DNA of 64,000 nt from positions 1-64,000 of the forward strand of contig JBIQHD010000018.1 in assembly GCA_044508835.1 (NCBI GenBank), read 5' to 3'. The notes beneath the pieces were generated by a model. That model made no database searches, had not been told where the DNA came from, and saw only the letters and a list, made by a program, of their open reading frames with translations. Source of the DNA: JAKFDI01 sp044508835 (lineage in GTDB: Bacteria; Pseudomonadota; Gammaproteobacteria; Burkholderiales; Burkholderiaceae_C). A program made the translations under genes and the position numbers. Shown here piece after piece: positions 53,024 through 61,981 of the stretch (position 1 is its first letter; each line of letters starts with the position of its first letter).

Positions 53024-53466
53024 CACAGCACTCCGATCAGGTGCACCTCGAAGTGCACGGGCTTGCCCGCGAGCGGATGGTTGAAGTCGAACAGCAGCCA
53101 GTCGTCGCCCACCTCGCGCACGACGCCGGCGTAGCTGGCCTGGCCGTCGGGCGTGGGGAACTGCACCACGTCGCCGACGCCGTACTGCTCGTCCGGGTCG
53201 CCCAGCTCGTCGAGCAGCGAGCGCTTCACGCGCTGGACCAGGTCGGCGCTGCGCTCGCCGAAGGCCTCGCCGGCGGCGAGCTCGAAGCTCGCGCGGGTGC
53301 CTTCGGCCAGCCCCAGCAGGCGCGCCTCCATCGCGGGCGCCAGCTCGCCGGTGCCCAGCGACAGCGTGGCGGGCTTGTCGTCGAAGGTGTTGATGATGTC
53401 CGCGCCGTCGGGCCCGGCGAGGCGGTAGTGCAGGGTCAGGAAGGACCCCGGTTGGACGGAATTCAA
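53023..53466 (-). CDS. fkpB: FKBP-type peptidyl-prolyl isomerase (SlpA/FkpB-like)
   Basis: 147 residues. An FKBP domain with the IF insert typical of SlyD/SlpA (LTLHYRLAGPDGADIINTF, then AFGERSADLVQRV, and VVREVGDDWLLFDFNHPLAG). It lacks the His-rich SlyD tail, so it is the SlpA/FkpB type, a cytosolic folding helper. Tightly linked to ispH. Divergent from radC with a 79-bp gap. Confidence 0.93.
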   Translation of the reverse strand: MNSVQPGSFLTLHYRLAGPDGADIINTFDDKPATLSLGTGELAPAMEARLLGLAEGTRASFELAAGEAFGERSADLVQRVKRSLLDELGDPDEQYGVGDVVQFPTPDGQASYAGVVREVGDDWLLFDFNHPLAGKPVHFEVHLIGVL

Positions 53467-53545
53467 GGGGGGCTCCGCTCGAACGAGCTTCGATAGACTG
53501 CCGCGATTTTACGAGCCGGGGCCATGACCCCGGGCGAGGGAGCAC

Positions 53546-54220
53546 ATGGCGCTGAAGGACATCCCGGCCGAGGCCCGCCCGCGCGAGCGCCTGCTCCGCA
53601 ATGGCCCGGCGGCCCTGGCCGACGCCGAGCTCGTCGCGCTGCTGCTGCGCACGGGGCTCAAGGGCACCTCGGTGCTGGCGCTGTCGCAGCAGCTGCTCGA
53701 CAGCTTCGGCGGCGTGGCCGGCCTGCTGCAGGCGCGCGCCGACGAGATGAAGCGCATCAAGGGGCTCGGCCCGGCCAAGCGCGCCGAGATCGCCGCGGTG
53801 ATGGAACTCGCCCGCCGCTCGCTCGCCGAGCAGGTGGCCGCCGGGCCGGTGTTCGACGCGCCCGGCCGCGTGAAGGACTACCTGCGCATGCAGCTCGCGC
53901 ACCTGTCGCACGAGGTCTTCGCCGTGCTGTTCCTCGATGCGCAGCACCGTCTGCTCAAATTCGAGGAAATGTTCCGCGGCACCCTCACCCAGACCAGCGT
54001 CTATCCGCGCGAGGTGGTGCGCCGCGCGCTCGAGCTGCACGCCGGCGCGGTGATCCTGGCGCACAACCACCCCTCGGGCGTGGCCGAGCCGTCGCGGGCC
54101 GACGAGTTCCTCACGCAGACGCTCAAGAGCGCCCTGCAGCTCGTCGACGTGCGCACCCTCGACCACCTGGTGGTGGCGCGTTCCGGCGTCGTCTCCTTCG
54201 CGGAGCGAGGGCTGCTGTGA
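53546..54220 (+). CDS. radC: RadC/MPN-domain protein
   Basis: 224 residues. An N-terminal helix-hairpin-helix-like part (RIKGLGPAKRAEIAAVMELA) is followed by the JAB1/MPN metalloprotease-like domain with HNHPSGVAEPSRAD, the JAMM zinc-ligand pattern. RadC is named for DNA repair, but its function is unproven. Its stop overlaps the Smr-protein start by 4 bp (GTGA). Confidence 0.95.
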   Translation: MALKDIPAEARPRERLLRNGPAALADAELVALLLRTGLKGTSVLALSQQLLDSFGGVAGLLQARADEMKRIKGLGPAKRAEIAAVMELARRSLAEQVAAGPVFDAPGRVKDYLRMQLAHLSHEVFAVLFLDAQHRLLKFEEMFRGTLTQTSVYPREVVRRALELHAGAVILAHNHPSGVAEPSRADEFLTQTLKSALQLVDVRTLDHLVVARSGVVSFAERGLL

Positions 54221-54882
54221 CCGACACCGTGCGCAGCCTGCGGGACCTGGCGGCGCTGAAGAAGGCGCTGGAGCGCCGCGCGGCCGAGGCGCGGCGGCTG
54301 GAGGCCCAGGCGCGCGAGGAGGCGCTGCGCGAGCGCCGCGAGCGCGAGCTGTTCTCGCGCAGCGTGGGCCAGGTGGTGCCGCTGCGCACCGCGGCGAGCC
54401 TGCCGCCGCCGCGTCCGCGGCCCCTGCCCGTGCCGCGCCAGCGCGAGCGCGACGAGGCCGCCGCGCTGCGCGAGGCGCTGTCCGACGAGTTCGACGTCGA
54501 GAGCCTGCTCGAGACCGATGACGACCTGTCGTTCCGCCGCCGCGGCATCGGCCCCGAGGTGGTGCGCAAGCTGCGCCGCGGCGTGTGGGCCATCCAGGCG
54601 CAGCTCGACCTGCACGGCCTGCGCCGCGACGAGGCGCGCGAGCAGCTGGGCGAGTTCCTGCGCCATGCCGGGCGCGACGGCCTGCGCTGCGTGCGCGTGG
54701 TGCACGGCAAGGGCCACGGCTCGCCGGGGCGCGAGCCGGTGCTCAAGGCGCGGGTGAAGCGCTGGCTGGTGCAGAAGGAAGAGGTGATCGCCTTCACCCA
54801 GGCCCGCCCGGCCGACGGCGGCAACGGCGCGCTGGTGGTGCTGCTGCGGCCGGCCCGGGGCGCGAGGCGCGCCGCGGGCTGA
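54217..54882 (+). CDS. Smr-domain protein
   Basis: 221 residues from a GTG overlapping the radC stop. The N-terminus is a charged helix (about 10-50). The C-terminal Smr domain (about 120-205) shows LDLHGLRRDEAREQLGEFLR and VVHGKGHGSPG, the LDxH and HGxG motifs. Smr domains are nicking or ribosome-collision nucleases in related proteins. Coupled to radC; function here not known. Confidence 0.93.
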   Translation: MTDTVRSLRDLAALKKALERRAAEARRLEAQAREEALRERRERELFSRSVGQVVPLRTAASLPPPRPRPLPVPRQRERDEAAALREALSDEFDVESLLETDDDLSFRRRGIGPEVVRKLRRGVWAIQAQLDLHGLRRDEAREQLGEFLRHAGRDGLRCVRVVHGKGHGSPGREPVLKARVKRWLVQKEEVIAFTQARPADGGNGALVVLLRPARGARRAAG

Positions 54883-54895
54883 GCAGGCGCGGCGC

Positions 54896-55747
54896 TCAGC
54901 GCAGGTTCATCGAGAACGCATCGCCGCGGCGCGAGCGCTCGAAGGGCAGCGCGCGCACGCAGTTGCGGCCGTCGGTCTTGGCGAGCTGCAGCGCCGTGTC
55001 CGCCTCGTGGATCATCCAGTCGAGCGATTCGAGCTCGGGGCGCATGGGCGCCACGCCGATGCTGACCGTGGTGCCCACCGTCCCGTCCTGCCAGGGCACG
55101 GCCAGCCGCTGCACCTGCTCGCGGATGCGCTCGGCCACGTCGACGGCGCCCAGCAGGTCGGTGTGGGGCAGGAACACGATCATCTCCTCGCCGCCGAAGC
55201 GCGCCAGCACGTCGGGCTGGCGCAGCGAGCCGGCGGTGGTGCCCGCCATCCGCCGCAGCACTTCGTCGCCGCACAGGTGGCCGTGCGCGTCGTTCACCTG
55301 CCGGAAGTGGTCGGCGTCGATCAGCAGCAGCGCCGAGGGCGTGCCGTAGCGCTTGGCGCGGTCCCATTCGCGCTGCACCAGCTCGAGGAAGTGGCGCCGG
55401 TTGAAGATGCCGGTGAGCTCGTCGTGCGTGCCCAGCACCGTGAGCCGGTCCTGCGCGGCGTCGAGCGCGGCGGCCAGGCGCAGGATCGCCGCGCAGGCCG
55501 CGGGCACGAACAGCGCCGCGGCGGCCGCGGCCACGGCGGCGGCCACGAACCGGTCGCCGCGGCCGGCCAGCGTGACGATGAGCTGCGCGAGCAGCACCGC
55601 CAGCAGCATGCCGGCGAGCGTGGCGCCGGCGATCACGGCTGGCGCGCCGCGCCGCCGCGCCGCGCGGTGCAGGCGCGCGGCCCAGGGATCGGGCGCCTGC
55701 GGCTCGGGGCTCGCGCCGGGCGGCATCGGGGGGCTGCTGTCGGACAT
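54896..55747 (-). CDS. Membrane-anchored diguanylate cyclase with a GGEEM motif
   Basis: 283 residues. Two hydrophobic helices (about 37-62 and 67-90) are followed by a GGDEF domain (about 103-270; THDELTGIFNRRHFLELVQR, LLLIDADHFRQVNDAHGH). The signature reads GGEEM (185-189) instead of GG(D/E)EF, and inhibitory-site RQPD is at 176-179. Met instead of Phe at the last position is unusual; activity is uncertain but the metal-binding Glu residues are kept. Tail-to-tail with the Smr gene, 13-bp gap. Confidence 0.9.
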   Translation of the reverse strand: MSDSSPPMPPGASPEPQAPDPWAARLHRAARRRGAPAVIAGATLAGMLLAVLLAQLIVTLAGRGDRFVAAAVAAAAAALFVPAACAAILRLAAALDAAQDRLTVLGTHDELTGIFNRRHFLELVQREWDRAKRYGTPSALLLIDADHFRQVNDAHGHLCGDEVLRRMAGTTAGSLRQPDVLARFGGEEMIVFLPHTDLLGAVDVAERIREQVQRLAVPWQDGTVGTTVSIGVAPMRPELESLDWMIHEADTALQLAKTDGRNCVRALPFERSRRGDAFSMNLR

Positions 55748-55949
55748 CGCCGGATTCGATCACAGCTTGGGCGCGAGGTTCAAGAACGACGGTCCGCGAT
55801 CGCGCCGGAAAGCAGGTCGAGCGCGCACGAGTTGGCGCGATGCGCGCGTGCGGGCGGCGGCACGCGGATTGCTCCTCGCCTCGGGTGCAAAGGCCCCACG
55901 ATCTGCGTAGGATGCGCGCTGTCATGCAGCGCCGCGCCCCTGCCCCTCG

Positions 55950-56615
55950 ATGAAACCCCGGCCGAACCTGCTCGTCTGCGATGCCTGCGACGCGCTCTAC
56001 GCGCGCCCTGCGCTCGCGCACGACACCGTCGCACGCTGCGTGCGCTGCGGCATCCCGGTCGGCCGCGGCCACCGCGTCACGCTGGACGAGCAGCTCGCCC
56101 TCGCCGTCGCGGCGCTGGTGCTGCTCGTCATCGCCAACCTCTCGCCGCTCGTCTCGCTCGACCTGCGCGGGCAGCACACCGCGGCGACGCTGCTCGACTG
56201 CGTGCGCATCACCTGGCAGTCGGGCGAGCGCCTCGTGGCGCTGCTGGCCGTGGGCACCGCCTTCGTCTTTCCGCTCGCGCTCGTCGTGCTGCGCCTGTAC
56301 GTGCTCGCCCCCCTCGTGGCGGGCGTGCCGCCGCGCGGCTTCGTGGCCGCCATGCGCATGCTGCGCTGGGTCACGCAGTGGAGCATGGTCGAGGTGTTCA
56401 TGCTCGGCGTGCTGATCTCCGTCGTGCGCAGCGCCGGCCTCGCGCAGGCCGGCATGCAGCCGGGCCTGTTCGCCTACGCGGGCGTGATGCTGCTGCTCAC
56501 CGCCAGCATCGCCTCCGGCCAGCGCCGGCTGTGGCAGCGATACGGCGAGGTGCAGGCCCTCGCGGCGGCCGGCGCCGTGCCGGCATCTCCCGGCGCCGCC
56601 GCGCCAGGCCGATGA
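55950..56615 (+). CDS. PqiA-type protein, N-terminal half
   Basis: 221 residues. A zinc-ribbon-like N-terminus (Cys10, Cys13, Cys30, Cys33) and four membrane helices form one PqiA repeat (LSPLVSLDLRGQ, MVEVFMLGVLISVVR). Enterobacterial PqiA is a single protein of about 417 residues with two such repeats; here they are separate genes that overlap by 4 bp. With PqiB and PqiC it forms an intermembrane lipid-transport system. Function assignment from family and operon. Confidence 0.9.
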   Translation: MKPRPNLLVCDACDALYARPALAHDTVARCVRCGIPVGRGHRVTLDEQLALAVAALVLLVIANLSPLVSLDLRGQHTAATLLDCVRITWQSGERLVALLAVGTAFVFPLALVVLRLYVLAPLVAGVPPRGFVAAMRMLRWVTQWSMVEVFMLGVLISVVRSAGLAQAGMQPGLFAYAGVMLLLTASIASGQRRLWQRYGEVQALAAAGAVPASPGAAAPGR

Positions 56616-57262
56616 ACGGGCCCGCGGACACCGCCATCGCTTCGGCCCATGCGCTCGGCCTCTACGGCTGCCGGTGCTGCGGCCTCGTCTCGCAGGCGGA
56701 CGACGCGGACCGCGCCTCGCCGCACCCGATGCGCTGCCCCCGCTGCGGCTTCGTGCTGGATGCGCGGCGGCCGCAGAGCGTCGCGCTGACGCTGGCCTTC
56801 CTGGCCGGCGCCACGGCGCTGTACCTGCCGGCCAACCTGCTGCCGGTGATGTCCACCGCCAGCCTGTTCGGGCGGCAGGAACACACGCTGCTGGGCGGCA
56901 TCGCCGACCTGTGGCATGCCGGCTCGTTCGACCTGGCCGCGATCGTCTTCATCGCGAGCATCGCCGTGCCCATCCTGAAGATCGTCGCGCTCGCGCTGCT
57001 CGCGCTGAGTGCGCAGCGGCGGTCGGTGTGGCGCCAGCTCGAGCGCGCCCGGCTGCACCGCATGGTCGAGGCGGTGGGGCACTGGTCGATGCTCGACATC
57101 TACGTGGTCGTGCTGCTGGTCGGCATGCTGCGCTTCGGCGCGCTCGCGAGCGTGCGCCCCGAGCCCGGGCTGCTCGCCTTCGGGGCCGTGGTGGTGTTCA
57201 CCATCATCGCGTCCTCGGTGTTCGACCCGCGGCTGATCTGGCACCCGCACGACGATGACTGA
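56612..57262 (+). CDS. PqiA-type protein, C-terminal half
   Basis: 216 residues. Zinc-ribbon ligands Cys20 with Cys23, then Cys42 and Cys45; four membrane helices with YLPANLLPVMSTASLFGRQE and HWSMLDIYVVVLLVGML. It corresponds to the second repeat of enterobacterial PqiA. Start overlaps the preceding stop (ATGA) and its end overlaps the pqiB start by 8 bp. Confidence 0.9.
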   Translation: MNGPADTAIASAHALGLYGCRCCGLVSQADDADRASPHPMRCPRCGFVLDARRPQSVALTLAFLAGATALYLPANLLPVMSTASLFGRQEHTLLGGIADLWHAGSFDLAAIVFIASIAVPILKIVALALLALSAQRRSVWRQLERARLHRMVEAVGHWSMLDIYVVVLLVGMLRFGALASVRPEPGLLAFGAVVVFTIIASSVFDPRLIWHPHDDD

Positions 57263-58976
57263 CGACCCGAGCGCCGCCGAGCCGTTGCCGCCCGTCCAGC
57301 CCACCCAGCCCGCCCTCGTGCGCCGGCACCGGCTGCGGCTGTCGCTCGTGTGGCTCGTCCCGCTCGCCGCCGTCGTCATCGGCATCGTGCTCACGGCGCG
57401 CACGCTGCTGCAGTCGGGCCCCGAGATCCGCATCGAGTTCCGCACGGCCGAAGGCATCGAGCCCGGCCGCACCGAGGTGCGCTACAAGGAAGTGGTGATC
57501 GGCCGCGTCACCGACGTGGCGCTCAGCCGCAACCGCGAATCGGTGGTCGTCTCGGTGGCGCTCGACAAGAGCGCCGCCGGCCTGGCGGTGGAGGACAGCC
57601 AGTTCTGGGTGGTGCGCCCGCGCGTGGGCGCCTCCGGCGTGAGCGGGCTCGGCACCCTGCTGTCGGGCGCCTACATCGGCGTGGACGCCGGCGTGTCGGA
57701 CGAGACCCGGCGCCGCTTCGTCGGCCTGGAGGCGGCGCCCTACGTGCTGCGCGGCGAGCCGGGCCGCAGCTTCGAGCTCTCGGCCGGCGACCTCGGGTCG
57801 CTCGACGTGGGCTCGCCCGTCTACTACCGCCGCGCCCGCGTCGGCCGCGTGGTCGGCTACCGGCTCGACCCCGAGCGCGACCGCCTCAGCGTGCGCGTGT
57901 TCATCGAGGCCCCGCACGACAAGCTCGTGAACCAGGGCTCGCGCTTCTGGAACGCGAGCGGCATCGACCTCTCGCTCAGCGCCAACGGCCTGCAGGTGAA
58001 CACGCAGTCGATCGCCTCGGTGCTGGCGGGCGGCATCGCCTTCGCCACCTCGCCGAGCGCCGCGGCCTCGGCGGTCGCGACGCCGGCGCCCGACACGCAG
58101 CGCTTCTTCCTGTTCCCGAGCGAGCAGGCGGCGCTCGCCCCGCCCGACGGCCCGCCGCTGCGCCTGCGCATGGTCTTCACGCAATCGGTGCGCGGCCTGG
58201 CGCCCGGCGCGCCGATCGACCTGCTGGGCGTGGAGATCGGCAACGTGCGCAGCATCTCGCTCGACTACGACCCGGCGCGGCGCCAGGTGCCCGTCGAGGT
58301 GATGGCCGACATCTACCCGCCGCGCGTGGGCAGCGCCCGCGAGCGCTACGCCAACGCCGGCGCGGGCGCCGCGCGGCAGGACGCGGCCTTCCTCAAGCGC
58401 ATGGTCGAGTCGGGCCTGCGCGCGCAGGTGCGCTCGGGCAACCTGCTCACCGGCCAGCTCTACGTGGCCTTCGACTTCATGCCCAAGGCGGCGCCGGCCA
58501 CGCTCGCCGACGCCGACGGCACGCTCACCATGCCCACCGTGCCGAGCGCGTTCGCCGACATCCAGCCGCAGCTCGCCGACGTCATCAGCCGCATCAGCCG
58601 GGTGCCGTTCGACACCATCGGCACCGAGCTGCAGGCCACGCTCGAAAGCGCGAACGCGGCCACGAAGGCGCTGCAGAAGACGCTCGCCAGCGCCGACGCC
58701 GCGATCGACAGGCTCTCGCCCGAGGCGCAGGGCGCCATCGCCGACGCGCGCAGGACGCTCGACGCCGCCCGGCAGGCGCTCGAGAGCATCGACCGCAACG
58801 TGGCGCAGCCGGACGCGCCGCTGCAGCGCAACGCCAACCAGGCGCTCGCCGAGCTGCAGCGCGCCGCGCAGGCGCTGCGCGTGCTGAGCGACTACCTGCA
58901 GCAGCACCCGGAATCGATCCTGCGCGGCAAGCCGGCGGATCCGGACGTGATGCGCTCCAGCGAGGGGACACGATGA
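57255..58976 (+). CDS. pqiB: PqiB, triple-MCE intermembrane lipid-transport protein
   Basis: 573 residues. One N-terminal membrane helix (about 30-50, LSLVWLVPLAAVVIGIVLTA), three MCE domains (about 56-145, 172-258, 297-365; e.g. VRYKEVVIGRVTDVALSRNR and DLLGVEIGNVRSISLDYDP), and a long C-terminal coiled-coil helix (about 430-550). PqiB hexamers form a channel or syringe between inner and outer membranes, working with PqiA and PqiC. Third of the four-gene operon. Confidence 0.96.
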   Translation: MTDDPSAAEPLPPVQPTQPALVRRHRLRLSLVWLVPLAAVVIGIVLTARTLLQSGPEIRIEFRTAEGIEPGRTEVRYKEVVIGRVTDVALSRNRESVVVSVALDKSAAGLAVEDSQFWVVRPRVGASGVSGLGTLLSGAYIGVDAGVSDETRRRFVGLEAAPYVLRGEPGRSFELSAGDLGSLDVGSPVYYRRARVGRVVGYRLDPERDRLSVRVFIEAPHDKLVNQGSRFWNASGIDLSLSANGLQVNTQSIASVLAGGIAFATSPSAAASAVATPAPDTQRFFLFPSEQAALAPPDGPPLRLRMVFTQSVRGLAPGAPIDLLGVEIGNVRSISLDYDPARRQVPVEVMADIYPPRVGSARERYANAGAGAARQDAAFLKRMVESGLRAQVRSGNLLTGQLYVAFDFMPKAAPATLADADGTLTMPTVPSAFADIQPQLADVISRISRVPFDTIGTELQATLESANAATKALQKTLASADAAIDRLSPEAQGAIADARRTLDAARQALESIDRNVAQPDAPLQRNANQALAELQRAAQALRVLSDYLQQHPESILRGKPADPDVMRSSEGTR

Positions 58977-59581
58977 CGGCGACGACGGGAAGGTGGCGGC
59001 TCGCGGCCTGCGCGGCGGCGCTCGTGCTGGCGGCCTGCGCGTCGGCGCCGGTCACGCGCTTCCATTCCCTGGTGCCGGCCGAGGCCGCGCCGCCGGCGGC
59101 GGCCACGGCGTCGGCGGTGTCCTGGACGCTGCTGCCGGTCGACATCCCGGTCCAGGTGCGCCGCCCGCAGCTGGTCGTGCGCCTGGCCGACGACACGCTC
59201 GCCGTGCTGGAGCACGACCGCTGGATCGCCCCCCTGGACGAAGAGCTGCGCGCGGCCATCGGCGAGCGGCTCGCGACGCGGCTCGGGCCGCCCGCGGCCG
59301 CCCACGCGGGCGGGGCCGATGCGGCGCGCTGGCGCATCGACGTCCAGGTGCTGCGCTTCGATTCGGCGGCGAAGCGGCATGCGCGCCTGACCGCCGACTG
59401 GGCGATCCGCGGCAGGACGGCCGGCCTGTCGTGCCGCGCCACGGTCGAGGAAGCCGTCGGCGCCGACTCCGTCGACGCGCTGGTGCAGGCACATCAGCGG
59501 GTGGCCGGGCGGCTGGCCGACACGATGGCGGCGGCGCTCGAGCGGCTGGCGCGCGGCGACGCGGCGGCGTGCGCGCCCTGA
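58973..59581 (+). CDS. pqiC: PqiC, outer-membrane lipoprotein of the Pqi system
   Basis: 202 residues with a lipoprotein signal (lipobox LAAC, Cys22) and the YmbA/PqiC (DUF330) domain: TRFHSLVPAE, VQVRRPQLVVRLADDT and EHDRWIAPLDEELRAAIGER. It anchors the PqiB tip at the outer membrane. Start overlaps the pqiB stop by 4 bp. Last gene of the operon. Confidence 0.94.
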   Translation: MTATTGRWRLAACAAALVLAACASAPVTRFHSLVPAEAAPPAAATASAVSWTLLPVDIPVQVRRPQLVVRLADDTLAVLEHDRWIAPLDEELRAAIGERLATRLGPPAAAHAGGADAARWRIDVQVLRFDSAAKRHARLTADWAIRGRTAGLSCRATVEEAVGADSVDALVQAHQRVAGRLADTMAAALERLARGDAAACAP

Positions 59582-59672
59582 GCCGAGCCGAACCGCGGCG
59601 GTCCAGGAAGCGTTCGCACCCGCCGCCGATCGGCGCCATGATGGGCGCCTCGCAAGACACCGGGGAGACGCC

Positions 59673-60515
59673 ATGGCGCTCCAACATCCGCTGGTCCAGG
59701 GCCTCGCCGTGCCGCTGCTGCTGGCGCTGGCGGGAGGCGCCGTGCTGCGCGCCGCGCTCGGGCCGTCGCGCGGCGCGCGGTGGGCCGGCCTCGCGCTCGG
59801 CGCGGGCGTGACGGCCGCCGCCGCCCTGCTGCTGCCCTGGCGCTGGCCGCCCGGCGCGCTGGTCGAGAAGCTGCCGTGGTGCCTGGCCGCCGCCTGGCTG
59901 GCCGGCGCGGCGCTGGAGACGGCGGGCGCGCCGCGCCGGCGGCAATGGGCCGCGGCGGCGCTGCTGTGGGTGGCGCTGTCGTGGTGGCTCGGGGCGCCCG
60001 GCCTGCCCCTCGCCGCGGCCTTCGCGGCGGCGGGCGCCGGCGTGCTCGCCGCGCTGCATGCCGGCGACGACGGCCGCGCCACGGCCGCCGCGGCCACCGT
60101 CGCGGCCGCCCTCGGCCTGGCGGCCACCGCCTTCGCCGCCGGCTCGCTGCTGCTCATGCAGGTGGCGCTGCCGCTCGCGGCCGTCGCCGCCGGCGTGGCC
60201 CTGCTGCTGTGGCCGCGGGCGCGCATCCGCTTCGCCGGGGGCGCCGCGGCGGCGGCCGGCATCGCCTGGCTCGCCGCGGCGCAGGCGGCCGCGCTGCTCA
60301 CGCCGGCGCCGCGCGGCGCGCTGCTGCTGCTCGCCCTCGGCTTCGTAGCCGTGCCGCTCGCCGGCCGGCTGCGGTTCCGCGCGGCATGGCTCGAACCGCT
60401 GGCCGCCGCCCTGCTGGCCGCCCTGGCGGCCGTCGGCGCCGTGGCCTGGACGATGCAGGCGCCGGCGGCCGGCGACCCGGGCGACGACCCGTACTACCAG
60501 CCGGACTGGGACTGA
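59673..60515 (+). CDS. Hypothetical multi-pass membrane protein
   Basis: 280 residues, extremely Ala/Leu-rich, with about 8-9 predicted membrane helices (for example VPLLLALAGGAVLRAAL, ALLWVALSWWLG). No recognisable motif; the C-terminus (DPYYQPDWD) is acidic and probably outside. Some relatives lie next to pqi genes, but I cannot assign a family. It overlaps the MFS gene tail-to-tail by 22 bp. Confidence 0.7.
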   Translation: MALQHPLVQGLAVPLLLALAGGAVLRAALGPSRGARWAGLALGAGVTAAAALLLPWRWPPGALVEKLPWCLAAAWLAGAALETAGAPRRRQWAAAALLWVALSWWLGAPGLPLAAAFAAAGAGVLAALHAGDDGRATAAAATVAAALGLAATAFAAGSLLLMQVALPLAAVAAGVALLLWPRARIRFAGGAAAAAGIAWLAAAQAAALLTPAPRGALLLLALGFVAVPLAGRLRFRAAWLEPLAAALLAALAAVGAVAWTMQAPAAGDPGDDPYYQPDWD

Positions 60516-61741
60516 GCGGCGCGCGCGCTCAGCCGCAGGGCCGCGGCGGGCACGGCGTGCCGGCCGCGGCCCAGCGTCCAGCGCGCGAAGCCCAGCGCCA
60601 CCAGCGCCGAGGCGGCGATGCCCGCCAGCATCGGCCGGGCCGTGTCGTCGGCCGTGAAGAGGCTCATCACCCCGATCACCACCGCGCCGAGCACCATCTG
60701 CAGCGTGCCCATCAGCGCCGAGGCGGCGCCGGCGATCTCGCCGTGGTCGTCGAGCGCCATCACGGAGGTGGTGGGCACGACGAGGCCGAGGAAGCCGTAG
60801 CCGACCAGCAGCATCGCGATCATCACGCCGAGCCGGTCGACGCCGGCCAGGTCGAGCGCCAGCAGCGCGGCCATCGACGCCGCGAAGCCGAGCACCGACA
60901 CCGAGACCACGCGCGCCAGGCCGTGGCGCGCCGTCAGGCGGCCGGTGAACTGCGAGACCCCGATGAACGACGCCGCGTTGGCCGCGAACGCCAGGCCGTA
61001 CTCGCGCGGCGTGAGCCCGTAGTGGTTGATGAGCACGAACGACGAGTTGGCGAGGTAGACGAAGAAGCCCGCCATGCCGAAGCCGCCGATGGCGGTGAGG
61101 CCGAGGAAGCGCCGGTCGCGCAGCAGCACGGCGAAGGCGCGCAGCGTGCCGGCGACGCTGCTGCCGCGCCGCGCCTCGGCCGGGCGCGTCTCCTCCAGCG
61201 ACACGGCGGTGAGCAGCAGGCCGATGGCGCCGATCGCCGTCACGCCCCAGAAGATCGCGCGCCAGCCCGCGGCGTCGATGACGAGGCTGCCCATCAGCGG
61301 CGCGAGGATGGGCGACACGCTGAACACGAGCATCAGCAGCGCCATCAGCCGCGTCGCCTCGGCGCCGGTGTGCAGGTCGCGCACGATCGCGCGCGGCACC
61401 ACCATCGGCGCGCCGCCGCCCAGGCCCTGCACGAAGCGGAAGGCGATCAGCCAGCCGATGTCCGGCGCGAGCGCGCAGCCGATGCTGCCGGCGACGAACA
61501 GGGCGATGCCGGCGTACAGCGGCGGCTTGCGCCCGAGGATGTCGGACGCCGGGCCGTAGACGATCTGGCTGACGGCGAAGGCGAGGAAGAACGCCATCAG
61601 GCTCATCTGCACCGCGTGCGTGTCGGCGTGCAGCGCCGCGCCGATGGCGGGCAGCGCGGGCAGGTACATGTCGATGGCGAACGGGCCGATCGAGGTCAGC
61701 AGGCCCAGCACCAGGGCCATGCGCAGGAAAGGGGAAGTCAT
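60494..61741 (-). CDS. Bcr/CflA-family MFS multidrug transporter
   Basis: 415 residues from MTSPFLRM at 61741. Twelve membrane helices with the Bcr/CflA signatures IDMYLPALPAIGAALH, GPASDILGRKPPLYAG (motif A) and RFVQGLGGGAPMVVPRAIVRD. Proton-driven export of drugs or sulfonamide-like compounds; substrate unknown. An intrinsic-terminator-like hairpin is in the 5' region. Confidence 0.92.
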   Translation of the reverse strand: MTSPFLRMALVLGLLTSIGPFAIDMYLPALPAIGAALHADTHAVQMSLMAFFLAFAVSQIVYGPASDILGRKPPLYAGIALFVAGSIGCALAPDIGWLIAFRFVQGLGGGAPMVVPRAIVRDLHTGAEATRLMALLMLVFSVSPILAPLMGSLVIDAAGWRAIFWGVTAIGAIGLLLTAVSLEETRPAEARRGSSVAGTLRAFAVLLRDRRFLGLTAIGGFGMAGFFVYLANSSFVLINHYGLTPREYGLAFAANAASFIGVSQFTGRLTARHGLARVVSVSVLGFAASMAALLALDLAGVDRLGVMIAMLLVGYGFLGLVVPTTSVMALDDHGEIAGAASALMGTLQMVLGAVVIGVMSLFTADDTARPMLAGIAASALVALGFARWTLGRGRHAVPAAALRLSARAAQSQSGW

Positions 61742-61754
61742 CGAGAGCGTGGGG

Positions 61755-61783
61755 AAAAACGAAGCCGGCCCAGAAGGGCCGGC
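61755..61783 (-). terminator. Intrinsic terminator-like hairpin before the MFS gene
   Basis: GCCGGCCC (61764-61771), AGAA, GGGCCGGC (61776-61783); on the minus strand the stem is followed by CTTCGTTTTT. It would terminate transcripts from the quinone oxidoreductase gene, and also lies in the leader of the MFS gene, 23 bp before its ATG. Confidence 0.75.
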
Positions 61784-61865
61784 GGGGGACGGGATGATCG
61801 GGCAATCGGCAAGCCTCTTCACGCGGAAGGGGCACCGGCTGCGGGCTCATGCCGATCTGCGGAAA

Positions 61866-61957
61866 CCCGTTCGCACTGAGCTTGTCGAAGTGCGGCTTGG
61901 CGCACACGGGGCTTCGATACCTCAGCCCGACCCTTCGACAAGCTCAGGGTGAGCGGG
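61866..61957. repeat. Mosaic copy of the dispersed palindromic repeat
   Basis: CTGAGCTTGTCGAAG (61876-61890) and CTTCGACAAGCTCAG (61933-61947) are perfect 15-bp inverted arms with similar flanks (CCCGTTCG / GAGCGGG). Between them is a half-element CTTCGATACCTCAGCCCGA (61912-61930) identical to the right arm at 27031-27049. So two related modules are nested. Located between the MFS and quinone oxidoreductase genes. Nothing else seen in 61742-61981 besides the hairpin at 61764. Confidence 0.85.
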
Positions 61958-61981
61958 TTGTCGCCCGATCACGGATCGGCG

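Noticed and set aside
61866..61957. Possible small RNA or terminator as the only role of this repeat
   Set aside because: The stem is strong but has no T-run, and a separate intrinsic-terminator-like hairpin lies nearby at 61764-61783. I list it as a repeat only.
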